This document shows, piece by piece, positions 34,336 to 44,414 of a DNA stretch of 64,000 nt (positions within the stretch are counted from its first letter, which is position 1; each line of letters starts with the position of its first letter). The stretch spans positions 2,728,001-2,792,000 of the forward strand of contig NC_015160.1 of the NCBI RefSeq assembly GCF_000190535.1. The letters run 5' to 3'. The DNA is from Odoribacter splanchnicus DSM 20712. Lineage in GTDB: Bacteria > Bacteroidota > Bacteroidia > Bacteroidales > Marinifilaceae. A program made the position numbers and the translations under genes. Under the pieces are notes generated by a model that saw only the letters and a list, made by a program, of their open reading frames with translations, was not told where the DNA came from and searched no databases.

Positions 34336-35397
34336 ATGGCTCGTTTTTTAAAAGATAAACAAAAATCCAAGGGAGCTGCTCCTGGTTCACTGATCTTTAT
34401 CGGCCGGCAAAAGATGGATTACAGCTGCATTCGGGTAACCCAATACAATGCCGAATATGTCAAAGAAGGGGAAGTGAAAGCTTTGGATAAGATTTCCGAA
34501 TACCTTTCCGACGACCATGTGGTCTGGATTTCCGTGCGCGGCTTACAGGATACCAACCTGATCGGCAAACTCGGAAAGAAATTCGACATCAGTGCCCTGA
34601 TCCTGGAAGACATCCTGAATACGGACGAACGTCCCAAATTTATCGAAGACGACAAGCATTTGTTCGTTATCCTGAAATCCCTGAATTTCAACCGAGAACT
34701 CCGTAAGGTTCAGATCGATCAGATCTCGTTGATTGTCGGGAAAAATTACCTGATTTCCATTCAGGAAACGGATAACGAGTATTTCGAAGATGTCTCGAAA
34801 AGAATATATGCCGGACAAGGAAAAATCAGAAGTTTATCCTCCGATTATCTCTGCTATGCGATGATCGATACCTTGGTCGATAATTATATATTGAATATCG
34901 AAAAATTAGGTAATGTGATCGAGGAACAGGAAAAATTATTGCTCACATCAGGGAAGGAGCTTGTCGAGAATATTTACCACTATAAGACCGAATTATCTTA
35001 TGTCCGGAATAATGTCCGTCCTGTAAAAGAGCTCATGACCCGTTTCGTCACCTGCGATTCCGACTTGATCAACGATCATACTTACAACTATCTGCGCGAT
35101 CTGGAAGGTTTGGTTACCCAAGCCCTGGAAGCTATCGAAATCTACTACACCATGCTTTCCGACCAACAAAACAGCTACAATGCTACCATCAGTAATAACG
35201 TCAACGACATCATGAAAGTGCTGACGATCTTTTCAGCTATTTTCATCCCCCTCACCTTTATCGTAGGAGTTTACGGAATGAATTTCGACTATATCCCTTT
35301 CCTCAGATACCGCTATGCCTATTTTATCCTGTGGGGGATCATGATCGCTATCGTTATCCTGATGCTATTTTTCTTCAAACGGAAAAGATGGTTTTGA
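34336..35397 (+). CDS. corA: CorA-family magnesium/cobalt transporter
   Basis: The product has 353 residues: a long cytoplasmic alpha/beta N-terminal domain (IEDDKHLFVILKSLNF, QISLIVGKNYLISIQE), the stalk helix, and two C-terminal spans. The first ends in the invariant YGMN loop (Gly314-Met315-Asn316) and the basic tail KRKRWF closes the protein. CorA forms pentamers that admit Mg2+ (and Co2+, Ni2+) down the membrane potential. No Mg-sensing leader is visible in the short upstream spacer. Confidence 0.93.
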   Translation: MARFLKDKQKSKGAAPGSLIFIGRQKMDYSCIRVTQYNAEYVKEGEVKALDKISEYLSDDHVVWISVRGLQDTNLIGKLGKKFDISALILEDILNTDERPKFIEDDKHLFVILKSLNFNRELRKVQIDQISLIVGKNYLISIQETDNEYFEDVSKRIYAGQGKIRSLSSDYLCYAMIDTLVDNYILNIEKLGNVIEEQEKLLLTSGKELVENIYHYKTELSYVRNNVRPVKELMTRFVTCDSDLINDHTYNYLRDLEGLVTQALEAIEIYYTMLSDQQNSYNATISNNVNDIMKVLTIFSAIFIPLTFIVGVYGMNFDYIPFLRYRYAYFILWGIMIAIVILMLFFFKRKRWF

Positions 35398-35427
35398 CAG
35401 CCATTTGTTTTCAATATACAATTAACA

Positions 35428-35484
35428 AGAGGTTACAAGGCTTAGGGATAAACTTCCGAACCCCTTTTCACCTTTGTAACCTCT
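35428..35484. repeat. Imperfect hairpin between convergent corA and eno
   Basis: AGAGGTTACAAGG (35428-35440) pairs with CCTTTGTAACCTCT (35471-35484) around a 30-base loop. It could act as a bidirectional transcription barrier, though neither side has a clean T-run. Confidence 0.5.
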
Positions 35485-35520
35485 GTAACTAAAAAAACCG
35501 GATACGTTATTTCGTTCGTA

Positions 35521-36828
<1,308 letters not shown>

Positions 36829-36868
36829 TTAAATTATACATTTTATTTTGCTGACACAAGTTACGACA

Positions 36869-36906
36869 AAAGAATGAAGAATGAAGAATTAAAAATGAAG
36901 AATTAA
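36869..36906. repeat. Short direct repeats of a GAATGAAGAAT word upstream of eno
   Basis: The words AGAATGAAGAATGAAGAATT and AAAATGAAGAATTAA follow one another here. No complementary arm is present. It is one of several spacer-specific word repeats in this window. Confidence 0.55.
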
Positions 36907-37018
36907 CTTTCATTTATAAAATTTACATAAAACATAAACTGTATCTATTGTATGATTATTTCAGTCTATAAAATCCGGTAAATTGTCGGTTATTTTATCA
37001 AATAAAGAAGGAAGCTTA

Positions 37019-37026
37019 TATCTTTG
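37019..37026 (+). promoter_or_regulatory. Candidate -7 box (TATCTTTG) for the DUF4923 gene
   Basis: The plus strand reads TATCTTTG 20 bases before the ATG at 37047; a TTTTA about 20 bases upstream may stand in for the -33 box. Confidence 0.5.
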
Positions 37027-37046
37027 CAAAAAATAATCTAAAAGAT

Positions 37047-37655
37047 ATGAAAAAGATCCCGGTTACCTTATTTATAGTCTCGGCTTTACTTTTCATCCTC
37101 CCGGAAAAAACAGAAGCACAGAGCCTGAAAGACATCCTAAAATCAGAAACAGCACAAAAAGTCATCGATGCCGTAAAGGAAGCGACAGCACTCAAATTCG
37201 AAGACTTGCAGGGGACCTGGCAATACAAAGGAGCAGCCTGCCAATTTAAAAGTGAGGAATTACTCCAAAAGGCAGGAGGTATAGCCCTGGGTGAAACAAT
37301 GGAAGGCAAACTCGAAAAAGCTTATGAAAAAGCAGGAATCAGAACCGGCAATTTCTCATACACTTTCAACCATGATTCCACCTTTACCTGCCAAATAGGG
37401 AAAAAGGAATTGAAAGGTACCTATGCTTATGATAGCTCTAATCAAATTTTGACGTTAAGTTATTTCGGTTTATTAAACACCGAAGTACAACTATCGGGAA
37501 AGAAAGACGGCACGACTTTCCTCTTCAATGCCGACCGATTACTAAAACTGGTCACTTTACTGTCGGGTTATTCAAAGAGCAGTACTTTATCGGCTGTCAA
37601 CAAAGTAGCCCAACAATACGACGGCATGATGCTCGGATTCGACCTGCAAAAATAA
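37047..37655 (+). CDS. DUF4923 lipocalin-like secreted protein
   Basis: The product has 202 residues with a signal peptide ending at EAQS. The mature part matches DUF4923 by its helical start (LKDILKSETAQKVIDAV), the LQGTWQYKGAACQFKSEE motif and a run of antiparallel strands (FSYTFNHDSTFTCQIGKKELKGTYAY, VQLSGKKDGTTFLFNAD). The family is common in Bacteroidales and uncharacterised; a lipocalin-like fold is assumed. It converges on the propeller lipoprotein pair with 14 bases between stops. Confidence 0.85.
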   Translation: MKKIPVTLFIVSALLFILPEKTEAQSLKDILKSETAQKVIDAVKEATALKFEDLQGTWQYKGAACQFKSEELLQKAGGIALGETMEGKLEKAYEKAGIRTGNFSYTFNHDSTFTCQIGKKELKGTYAYDSSNQILTLSYFGLLNTEVQLSGKKDGTTFLFNADRLLKLVTLLSGYSKSSTLSAVNKVAQQYDGMMLGFDLQK

Positions 37656-37669
37656 CCGGGCATCGGCCA

Positions 37670-38785
37670 CTATAGAAAATCCCTGACATCATACTTCCGG
37701 ATGCAGTCTTCTTCATCCGTAGCGTATAAAAAACCTTTCTCTGCATCCAAAAAAGGATATTTAAGGGGATGGGAAAGTTTGAGTTGAAATTTAAAAGTCC
37801 CTTCCCAATCGAATACCTCCACCGAAAAGCCAAGTTTGCCCGGACGCCGCGGATCCTCGGGAAAAGCTCTGTAGGCAAAAACCGTTTTATCGGTACAATC
37901 GACTCCAGAATAATTTTCCCCGAATGACTCGGAAGAATTCAATAACGGCAATTCGTTACCCGTTGTCAGCCAACGGAAGTTTTGCATTTTTGAATCGTAT
38001 AGTATTATCTGATTCATATTACGAAAGGCCACCGCTATTCTCCGGCGATCGGGCGACATCGCTTCATCCCCGAGAAAAAGCTGATCAAAATCCCGGATGT
38101 CGTCATAATCGGTATACCATACGCTATCTAAAACGGTAGCGGAAGCATAATTATAGCTCAACCAATACAAATTCTTACCTCCTACATGCGTCGTTCCCTG
38201 CATAGACAGAATCCGTATACTACCATCAGCATTTTTTCTAATATTCTGATTCGGTATAATATCATAAGGCCTTTCGGCACGGGAAATCCAAAACACCGAA
38301 TCGTTCAAGACAAAAACCGGGCGGTATAAGAAATCGGCCATACCCCGATCCATAAATTTATATTGCTTTTCCCAACAAGGTTTACCTGCTGTTAAAGAAC
38401 TTTCCAAATCGACGACTCCTATGAAATTTTGGGGAGCTTTCAACCACAGCCTCATTTTTCCCTTCCAGGGAGCTGCCCATATTTCCTGGCAGCTGATCAC
38501 TTCATCATCTCCCCGTCCTTTTTCCAAAAAGGCTCCTAAAAACCGATAGGTATCCGCCTGATATACCCTCACTATTTTCTCTTCCTCCATATTCAGTATC
38601 ACCAGAAAAGAATCGAGACGGCAGATACTCGTCGGGATCAATTCCTGTATAGGTAATTCCTCTCCTTTCAACTCGACTATTTGTTCAGGTGTTACCCCTA
38701 AAATCATTACTTTCTTCTCTTCATTACCCCGTTCTGCACAACTCATAAAAAGAAAAACTAGAAAAAGCAGGTAGAAAATCTTCAT
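37670..38785 (-). CDS. Six-bladed beta-propeller lipoprotein, copy 1 (TolB-like/BF3164 type)
   Basis: I start at ATG 38785 (MKIFYLLFLVFLFMSC), giving 371 residues; the longer frame from 38812 adds nine residues before a good lipoprotein leader. After the lipidated Cys comes a propeller-like body with VELKGEELPIQELIP, FLGAFLEKGRGDDEV, IWAAPWKGKMRLWL and EKGFLYATDEEDCIRKY. It belongs with 6-bladed beta-propeller (TolB-like) lipoproteins of Bacteroidetes, function unknown. It is a tandem paralogue of the next gene, 47 bases away. Confidence 0.85.
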   Translation of the reverse strand: MKIFYLLFLVFLFMSCAERGNEEKKVMILGVTPEQIVELKGEELPIQELIPTSICRLDSFLVILNMEEEKIVRVYQADTYRFLGAFLEKGRGDDEVISCQEIWAAPWKGKMRLWLKAPQNFIGVVDLESSLTAGKPCWEKQYKFMDRGMADFLYRPVFVLNDSVFWISRAERPYDIIPNQNIRKNADGSIRILSMQGTTHVGGKNLYWLSYNYASATVLDSVWYTDYDDIRDFDQLFLGDEAMSPDRRRIAVAFRNMNQIILYDSKMQNFRWLTTGNELPLLNSSESFGENYSGVDCTDKTVFAYRAFPEDPRRPGKLGFSVEVFDWEGTFKFQLKLSHPLKYPFLDAEKGFLYATDEEDCIRKYDVRDFL

Positions 38786-38832
38786 AAATCCGGTTTTAAT
38801 TATAATGAGCAAATATATAATTTCCGATGTGA

Positions 38833-39933
38833 TTAAAGAAATTCCCCGACAGCATACTTCCGGATACGGTCTTCATCGTCCGTAGCATAAAGAAATCCCT
38901 TTTCTGCATCGAAAAAAGGAGCTTTCAGGGGGTGTTCGATATTCAGTAGATATTTGAATTTGCCGTTCCAGTCAAAGACGGAGATGTTACGTTCTCTTTT
39001 TCTGCCATCCGGATGCAAAGGAAAAGCCCGAAATGCAAGTACTGTCTTATCGGTACAGCAAACCCCGGAATAATGTTGTCCATCGGTTGTGTGGGGCAAA
39101 GGTAATTCAGTCGAAGTAGTCAGCCACTTTGAAGTAAGCTTCTTCCGGTCAAAGAACAACATCTGATTCATCAGCTGAAAAGCCACGACAATCTTATGCT
39201 GATCCGGTGACATCGCCTCTTCGGTTGAAAAAATCCGGTCGAAATACTGTAAATCGGTATAAGACGTATACCAAACAGTATCTTGTGCCTGAGAAGAAGC
39301 GTAATTGAATTCCAGCCAATACAAGTTTTTCGGAGGAAAACTCTGTACCCCTTTTTCAGAAATAACGGTATAACTACCATCCGGATTTTTTTTCAATGTC
39401 CCTTCCGGGTAAAGCCACGAAGGTTCTTCGGCACACGATATCCAGAAAACAGAATCATTCAAAGGAAAAACTGAACGGTATAAATGATCACTTTTTACGT
39501 ACCTCCCCAATTTATACTGTTGTTTCCAACAAGGTTTACCTGTTTTTAATGAACTTTCCAAATCGACGACTCCGACAAAATTCAACGGAGCCTGTAGCCA
39601 TAATCTCATTTTACCTTTCCAGGGAGCCGCCCATATTTTACGGCAGGTAATCACTTCATCGCTCCCTCTTCCCTTTTCCAGAAAGGCCCCTAAAAACCGG
39701 TAGGTATCCGCATGATACACCCTCACTATTTTCTCTTCCTCCATATTCAGAATCACCAAAAAAGTATCGAGACGGCAGATACTCATCGGTATCAATTCCT
39801 GTATAGGTAATATTTCACCTTCCAAATCCAGCGTTTGTTCCGGACTTGCAGCTAAAACCACTTCGCTGTCGTTTTGCTGCTGCGTACAAGCGAAAAAAAA
39901 TAAAAGCAAGAAAAAAAGAGAAAAGATTTTCAT
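38833..39933 (-). CDS. Six-bladed beta-propeller lipoprotein, copy 2 (TolB-like/BF3164 type)
   Basis: The product has 366 residues with a lipoprotein leader MKIFSLFFLLLFFFAC. The N-terminal half is nearly the same as copy 1 (ICRLDTFLVILNMEEEKIV, FLGAFLEKGRG, IWAAPWKGKMRLWL), while the middle (residues about 145-280) differs much more, and the last residues converge again (EKGFLYATDDEDRIRKY). It lies just after the rplQ terminator, so it either has a promoter I cannot define or is read by leak-through. Confidence 0.85.
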   Translation of the reverse strand: MKIFSLFFLLLFFFACTQQQNDSEVVLAASPEQTLDLEGEILPIQELIPMSICRLDTFLVILNMEEEKIVRVYHADTYRFLGAFLEKGRGSDEVITCRKIWAAPWKGKMRLWLQAPLNFVGVVDLESSLKTGKPCWKQQYKLGRYVKSDHLYRSVFPLNDSVFWISCAEEPSWLYPEGTLKKNPDGSYTVISEKGVQSFPPKNLYWLEFNYASSQAQDTVWYTSYTDLQYFDRIFSTEEAMSPDQHKIVVAFQLMNQMLFFDRKKLTSKWLTTSTELPLPHTTDGQHYSGVCCTDKTVLAFRAFPLHPDGRKRERNISVFDWNGKFKYLLNIEHPLKAPFFDAEKGFLYATDDEDRIRKYAVGEFL

Positions 39934-39952
39934 GGCTTTGTATTTAAAAAGA

Positions 39953-39977
39953 AAGGCGGATCTTCAGGATCCGCCTT
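39953..39977 (-). terminator. Rho-independent terminator after rplQ
   Basis: A 10-bp stem (AAGGCGGATC / GATCCGCCTT) with loop of five is followed on the minus strand by TCTTTTTAAAT. It ends the ribosomal supercluster, 23 bases after the rplQ stop. Confidence 0.92.
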
Positions 39978-40000
39978 CTATCTGAATTCCTGTAAAAGAA

Positions 40001-40513
40001 TTATTCAGCCTTAGGAGCTTCCTCTGCAGGAGTTTCTGCTTTCGGAGCTTCTTCAACTACTGCAGCCCCGGTAGCTTCAGCTTTCTTAGCGCCTGAAGAA
40101 CGACGACGACGGGTAGTTGTTTTCTTCACTTCCTGTTTAACTTCAGTATAAGTGGCATTGAAGTCTACCAATTCGATAATACAAGTCTCAGCGTTATCAC
40201 CGATACGATTACCGGTACGCAGAATACGGGTATAACCTCCCGGACGGTTCACGATTTTCGGAGCAACTTCGCTAAACAATTCGGTAACGGCTTCTTTCTG
40301 TCCGAGGTAACTAAATACAACACGGCGAGAATTGGTGTTATCGTTTTTACTTTTAGTGATCAGAGGCTCAACATATATTTTGAGCGCTTTAGCCTTAGGC
40401 ACTGTCGTGCTGATTCTCTTGTTGAGAATCAAAGAAGCGGCCATATTGGACAACATGGCTTTCCGATGTGCACTGGTCCGGCTCAGATGATTAAATTTCT
40501 TCTTATGGTTCAT
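40001..40513 (-). CDS. rplQ: 50S ribosomal protein L17 with acidic C-terminal tail
   Basis: The product has 170 residues. The L17 core ([43 protein letters not shown]) is followed by an Ala/Lys/Glu-rich extension of about 40 residues with [15 protein letters not shown]17 lies near the peptide exit tunnel. Bacteroidetes L17 proteins often carry such tails. It starts four bases after rpoA. Confidence 0.97.
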   Translation of the reverse strand: MNHKKKFNHLSRTSAHRKAMLSNMAASLILNKRISTTVPKAKALKIYVEPLITKSKNDNTNSRRVVFSYLGQKEAVTELFSEVAPKIVNRPGGYTRILRTGNRIGDNAETCIIELVDFNATYTEVKQEVKKTTTRRRRSSGAKKAEATGAAVVEEAPKAETPAEEAPKAE

Positions 40514-40517
40514 GATG

Positions 40518-41510
40518 TTATTCCTTATCTAATTTATACTTTGTAACATCCATACCGAATTCGAGGTTGTTATTTTCCAACAGAGCTTCCAGTTCGGTCA
40601 GCGACTTCTTACCGAAGTTGCGGAATTTCAACAGGTCGTTCTTATTGAAGCGGCACAATTCCCCGAGTGTTTCTACTTCGGCAGCTTTCAGGCAGTTCAA
40701 TGCACGCACTGACAAGTCCATATCGACTAATTTAGTCTTCAACAGCTGACGCATATGAAGCACTTCTTCGTCGAATTCCTCATTACCGTACTTGTCTTCA
40801 GATTCCAAAGAAATCTTTTCATCCGAGAACAACATAAAGTGATGAATCAGAATTTTCGCAGCCTCTTTCAAAGCATCGGTAGGAGCGATAGAGCCATCGG
40901 TTTCAATTTCAAACAACAACTTTTCATAGTCGGTTTTACCTTCTACACGATAGTTCTCAATTTCATATTTTACATTCCGGATCGGAGTATAAATGGCATC
41001 AATAGGGATAAATCCCGCTTCGGCCTCTGCCGGCATATTTTCTGTACTAGGAACATAACCGCGCCCTTTCTGGATCGTAATTTCCATCTGGAAATTAACA
41101 GAAGGGTCCATATGGCAGATGACGAGTTCAGTATTGAGCACCTCGAATCCTGTGAGGAATTTGTTGATATCCCCTGCCTTAAAAGCTTCCTGACCGTTGA
41201 TCAGAACCGTCAGCTTCTCATCCTCTACATCTTCCACTTTTCTCTTGAACCGAACCTGCTTCAGATTCAGGATAATCTCGGTAACATCCTCGATCACCCC
41301 GGGGATGGTGGCAAACTCATGTTCTACACCATGTATTTTGATTCCGGTAATCGCGAAGCCTTCCAATGAAGACAGTAGGATTCTGCGTAACGGATTACCA
41401 ATTGTGATTCCGTAACCTGGCTCTAACGGACGAAATTCGAATTTTCCGAATTTGTCTGTCGATTCGAGCATGATTACTTTGTCCGGTTTCTGGAAAGCTA
41501 ATATTGCCAT
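40518..41510 (-). CDS. rpoA: RNA polymerase alpha subunit
   Basis: The product has 330 residues, full length. The N-terminal assembly domain has [18 protein letters not shown] and the C-terminal domain (about 250-325) has the helix-hairpin-helix motif [20 protein letters not shown] and [16 protein letters not shown] for UP-element and activator contacts. It lies in the alpha operon between rpsD and rplQ. Confidence 0.98.
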   Translation of the reverse strand: MAILAFQKPDKVIMLESTDKFGKFEFRPLEPGYGITIGNPLRRILLSSLEGFAITGIKIHGVEHEFATIPGVIEDVTEIILNLKQVRFKRKVEDVEDEKLTVLINGQEAFKAGDINKFLTGFEVLNTELVICHMDPSVNFQMEITIQKGRGYVPSTENMPAEAEAGFIPIDAIYTPIRNVKYEIENYRVEGKTDYEKLLFEIETDGSIAPTDALKEAAKILIHHFMLFSDEKISLESEDKYGNEEFDEEVLHMRQLLKTKLVDMDLSVRALNCLKAAEVETLGELCRFNKNDLLKFRNFGKKSLTELEALLENNNLEFGMDVTKYKLDKE

Positions 41511-41528
41511 AAATATCTTTAATTTTTT

Positions 41529-42137
41529 TTACTTAGAATACAATTCTACGATTAACTGCTCTTTAATGTTTTCCGGAATATCGCTTCTTTCCGGCACGTT
41601 CAACAGTTTGCCACTCATAGAAGCTCCGTCCCATTCCAACCAGGAATATTTGCTGACACGGTTACTACGCAGGCTATCTGCTACCACTTCAAGAGCTTTG
41701 GATTTCTCACGTACTGCAACGACATCCCCAGCTTTAACAGCTGCTGAGGGAATGTTACAAACACCACCGTTCACCGTGATATGACGATGAGAAACCAATT
41801 GCCGTGCTGCAGCACGGGTAGGAGCAATACCTAAACGGTATACGACATTGTCCAGACGACATTCGAGCATCTGCAACAATACTTCACCGGTAACACCTCC
41901 TGCACGTTCTGCTTTTTCAAACAGGATACGGAATTGTTTTTCCAGTAAACCATAGGTATATTTTGCTTTTTGTTTTTCTTTCAACTGAACACCATATTCA
42001 GAGATTTTTCTTCTGCGACGAGCCAAACCGTGCTGTCCTGACGGATAATTTCTCCGTTCCAGTGCCTTATCCGGTCCGTAAATAGGCTCACCGAACTTTC
42101 TTGCTATTTTAGACTTAGGTCCTGTATATCTAGCCAT
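41529..42137 (-). CDS. rpsD: 30S ribosomal protein S4
   Basis: The product has 202 residues, zinc-free type (no N-terminal Cys cluster). Core motifs are [10 protein letters not shown] and the S4 RNA-binding domain [35 protein letters not shown]4 nucleates 16S rRNA folding and in E. coli represses the alpha operon; regulation here is unknown. A 115-base spacer with word repeats precedes it. Confidence 0.98.
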   Translation of the reverse strand: MARYTGPKSKIARKFGEPIYGPDKALERRNYPSGQHGLARRRRKISEYGVQLKEKQKAKYTYGLLEKQFRILFEKAERAGGVTGEVLLQMLECRLDNVVYRLGIAPTRAAARQLVSHRHITVNGGVCNIPSAAVKAGDVVAVREKSKALEVVADSLRSNRVSKYSWLEWDGASMSGKLLNVPERSDIPENIKEQLIVELYSK

Positions 42138-42169
42138 TTGTTTCTATTCTTTAAATTTACACAACATTC

Positions 42170-42250
42170 ATAAGCTATAGGCTACAAGCTATAAGCTACA
42201 GGCTTTCGGCCTTTTCTTGCTTTTAGCATTTCGCTTTTAGCTTTTAGCTT
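42170..42250. repeat. Hairpin-forming word repeats in the rpsK-rpsD spacer
   Basis: The left arm repeats the word AAGCTATA/AGCTACA (TAAGCTATAGGCTACAAGCT, then ATAAGCTACAGGCT), and the right arm repeats GCTTTTAGC (GCTTTTAGCATTTCGCTTTT, then AGCTTTTAGCTTT), which is nearly complementary to the left arm. The spacer could fold into one long imperfect hairpin with a GGCTTTCGGCC tip. Confidence 0.7.
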
Positions 42251-42252
42251 TA

Positions 42253-42645
42253 TTACACTCTTCTGCGTTTCGGAGGCCGGCAACCATTGTGTGGAAGCGG
42301 GGTAACATCGATGATTTCAGCTACTTCGATACCACTGGCGTGAATAGAACGAATGGCTGATTCACGGCCATTACCCGGACCGGAAACATATACTTTAGCT
42401 TTACGCATCCCCAGATCGAATGCGACCTTAGCGCAATCGGCAGCTGCCATCTGAGCTGCATACGGAGTGTTCTTTTTAGATCCTCTGAAACCCATCTTTC
42501 CGGCGGAAGACCATGAAATCACCTGACCAGTAGAATTGGTCAAAGAAATGATGATGTTGTTAAATGAGGAATGAACGTGTGCTTGTCCCACGGCTTCTAC
42601 TTTAACCAGCCGCTTCTTGTTACTTGATGTAGACTTCTTTGCCAT
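42253..42645 (-). CDS. rpsK: 30S ribosomal protein S11
   Basis: The product has 130 residues with [37 protein letters not shown] and the C-terminal [15 protein letters not shown] that lines the mRNA exit on the platform. It follows rpsM by 12 bases. Confidence 0.98.
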   Translation of the reverse strand: MAKKSTSSNKKRLVKVEAVGQAHVHSSFNNIIISLTNSTGQVISWSSAGKMGFRGSKKNTPYAAQMAAADCAKVAFDLGMRKAKVYVSGPGNGRESAIRSIHASGIEVAEIIDVTPLPHNGCRPPKRRRV

Positions 42646-42657
42646 AATTCAACTCAA

Positions 42658-43035
42658 TTATTTAGTTGCTTTTTTCTTGTTAGCAACAGTTTTCTTCTTA
42701 CCCTTACGTGTACGGGCATTGTTCTTCGTGCTCTGTCCTCTTACGGGCAGTCCTAAACGGTGACGGATACCCCGGTAACAACCGATATCCATCAGTCGTT
42801 TGATGTTCATCTGAACGCTTGATCTCAACTCACCTTCGACTTTGTACTCTGTTCCAATGATTTTTCGTACAGCCCCGAGCTGGTCGTCGTTCCAGTCTTT
42901 CACCTTCAGGTCATAATCGATGCCGGCTTCACTCAGGATAGCACGTGCACTACTTCTACCTATACCATAGATATAGGTCAAGGCTATTTCTCCTCTTTTG
43001 TTTGAGGGTAAATCTACACCTACGATTCTTGCCAT
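42658..43035 (-). CDS. rpsM: 30S ribosomal protein S13
   Basis: The product has 125 residues with [38 protein letters not shown] and the basic [20 protein letters not shown] tail that reaches tRNA in the P site. It follows rpmJ by 30 bases. Confidence 0.98.
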   Translation of the reverse strand: MARIVGVDLPSNKRGEIALTYIYGIGRSSARAILSEAGIDYDLKVKDWNDDQLGAVRKIIGTEYKVEGELRSSVQMNIKRLMDIGCYRGIRHRLGLPVRGQSTKNNARTRKGKKKTVANKKKATK

Positions 43036-43065
43036 AAATCTTTTTTAATTTAACTAGATTAATGA

Positions 43066-43182
43066 TTAACCCTGACGCATTTTAAACTTAGGGTTCTTTT
43101 TGTTAATGACGTACAAAACGCCTTTTCTTCTTACAATCTTGCAATCGTCATTACGTTTCTTGATTGACGCTCTTACCTTCAT
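43066..43182 (-). CDS. rpmJ: 50S ribosomal protein L36, zinc-free type
   Basis: This short frame encodes 38 residues beginning [19 protein letters not shown] and ending [12 protein letters not shown]. It matches L36 in length, in the KVRASIK start and in KFKMRQG at the end. Only one of the usual Cys/Cys/Cys/His zinc ligands remains (Cys14), so it is the zinc-independent form. It lies between infA and rpsM, the usual place. Confidence 0.95.
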   Translation of the reverse strand: MKVRASIKKRNDDCKIVRRKGVLYVINKKNPKFKMRQG

Positions 43183-43195
43183 GGTCCTTTAATTT

Positions 43196-43289
43196 GAATT
43201 ATTATGATTCATGATCTACGCATTACGATTTTCAATCAAAAGCCATACAGCTAAATCCGAAATCAAAAACCGTAAATCAAAAATTAAAT
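43196..43289. repeat. Word repeats in the infA-rpmJ spacer
   Basis: Words of the type TGATTCATGATC / CATTACGATTTTC occur on the left and AAATCCGAAATCAAAAACCG / TAAATCAAAAATT on the right, so the two halves are roughly complementary. The same ATTTACGATT word fills the spacer infA-map (43520-43545) and the spacer upstream of rplE. Confidence 0.6.
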
Positions 43290-43290
43290 T

Positions 43291-43512
43291 TTAGTTTTTG
43301 TATCTAAATGTAATTCTACCTTTTGTCAGGTCGTAAGGGGACATATCCACACGTACCCGGTCGCCAGGAAGTATCTTAATGTAATGCATACGCATCTTGC
43401 CGGAAATATGGGCTGTAATCACATGTCCATTTTCCAATTCTACCCGAAACATGGCATTCGACAATGCTTCTGTTATTACTCCATCCTGCTCTATTGACGG
43501 CTGTTTTGCCAT
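43291..43512 (-). CDS. infA: Translation initiation factor IF-1
   Basis: I start at ATG 43512 ([13 protein letters not shown]), giving 73 residues, the family length; a TTG two codons upstream is not needed. The OB-fold shows [24 protein letters not shown] in part, [23 protein letters not shown] and [11 protein letters not shown]-1 occupies the A site of the 30S subunit during initiation. Confidence 0.97.
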   Translation of the reverse strand: MAKQPSIEQDGVITEALSNAMFRVELENGHVITAHISGKMRMHYIKILPGDRVRVDMSPYDLTKGRITFRYKN

Positions 43513-43537
43513 AAACAATTAATTTATGATTTATGAT

Positions 43538-44317
43538 TTACGATTTATGCAATACTTGCTCGACATATTCGAACGTAGACAAAATATCCGCACCATTCTT
43601 CCCTACGGCTACGGTATGCTCGAAATGAGCTGCCGGCTTTTTGTCCCTTGTCCGGATCGTCCATCCGTCGGCTTCCTGATAAATATGCCTTTTACCCAAA
43701 TTGATCATCGGTTCGATAGCGATCACCATCCCTTCTTTCAGTTTTACCCCCTGCCCCTGACGGCCATAATTAGGCACCTGAGGCTCTTCGTGTAAATCGT
43801 GTCCTACTCCGTGTCCTACCATCTCCCTCACCACCGAATAACCTTCGGCCTCACAATGGGATTGCACTGCATGTCCTATATCTCCGATCCGCATACCCGC
43901 AACAGCTTTTCCGATTCCTTTATAAAGGCTTTCTTTCGTCACCCGCAATAACTTCCGGATTTCTTCATCCACTTCCCCAACCTCGAAGGTATAGGCACTA
44001 TCACCGTAAAAACCGTTCTTCAAAGTGCCACAATCGATGGAAACAATATCCCCCTCTTGTAAAACACATTTTTCAGAGGGAATACCGTGCACGACAACGT
44101 CATTTACAGAAATACAAAGCGTATTCGGAAAACCACCGTAACCCAAAAATCCGGGCTCTGCACCGTGGTCACGAATAAACTCCTCTGCAATACGATCGAG
44201 CTCTAATGTAGAAATCCCCGGACGAATATGCTTTGCCATCTCGCCCAGAGTCATCCCTACCAATCGGTTGCTTTCTCTTAACAGTTCAATCTCTTCTCCG
44301 GTTTTTACAAAAATCAT
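43538..44317 (-). CDS. map: Type I methionine aminopeptidase
   Basis: The product has 259 residues. Metal ligands and catalytic residues are seen in VSIDCGTLKNGFYGDSAYTF (two Asp), GHGVGHDLHEEP (His), IAIEPM (Glu) and HFEHTVAVG (catalytic loop and C-terminal Glu region). It removes the N-terminal Met from nascent proteins. It sits between secY and infA, as in other Bacteroidetes. A consensus TAATTTTG box ends five bases before its ATG. Confidence 0.97.
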   Translation of the reverse strand: MIFVKTGEEIELLRESNRLVGMTLGEMAKHIRPGISTLELDRIAEEFIRDHGAEPGFLGYGGFPNTLCISVNDVVVHGIPSEKCVLQEGDIVSIDCGTLKNGFYGDSAYTFEVGEVDEEIRKLLRVTKESLYKGIGKAVAGMRIGDIGHAVQSHCEAEGYSVVREMVGHGVGHDLHEEPQVPNYGRQGQGVKLKEGMVIAIEPMINLGKRHIYQEADGWTIRTRDKKPAAHFEHTVAVGKNGADILSTFEYVEQVLHKS

Positions 44318-44321
44318 GCCG

Positions 44322-44329
44322 CAAAATTA
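44322..44329 (-). promoter_or_regulatory. Candidate -7 box (TAATTTTG) directly before map
   Basis: The minus strand reads TAATTTTG, then GCGGC-like bases, then the ATG at 44317. A functional promoter here would give a transcript starting at about the start codon. The -33 match is weak (TTAG or TTG at imperfect spacing). Confidence 0.45.
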
Positions 44330-44342
44330 CAAAAAATATTTC

Positions 44343-44404
44343 AAGTTTCTAAGTTGCTGAGTCACAAAGTTACTAAGTTTTTCTGAACTCAGTAACTTAG
44401 CAAC
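44343..44404. repeat. Hairpin-forming TAAGTTACT word repeats in the secY-map spacer
   Basis: CTAAGTTGCTGAGT and AAGTTACTAAGT on the left pair with ACTCAGTAACTTAGCAACTC on the right, giving a long imperfect stem between secY and map. Confidence 0.75.
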
Positions 44405-44414
44405 TCATTCACTA

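Noticed and set aside
35428..35484. Riboswitch or Mg-sensing element near corA
   Set aside because: The structure lies downstream of corA, between convergent genes, and has only one imperfect stem.
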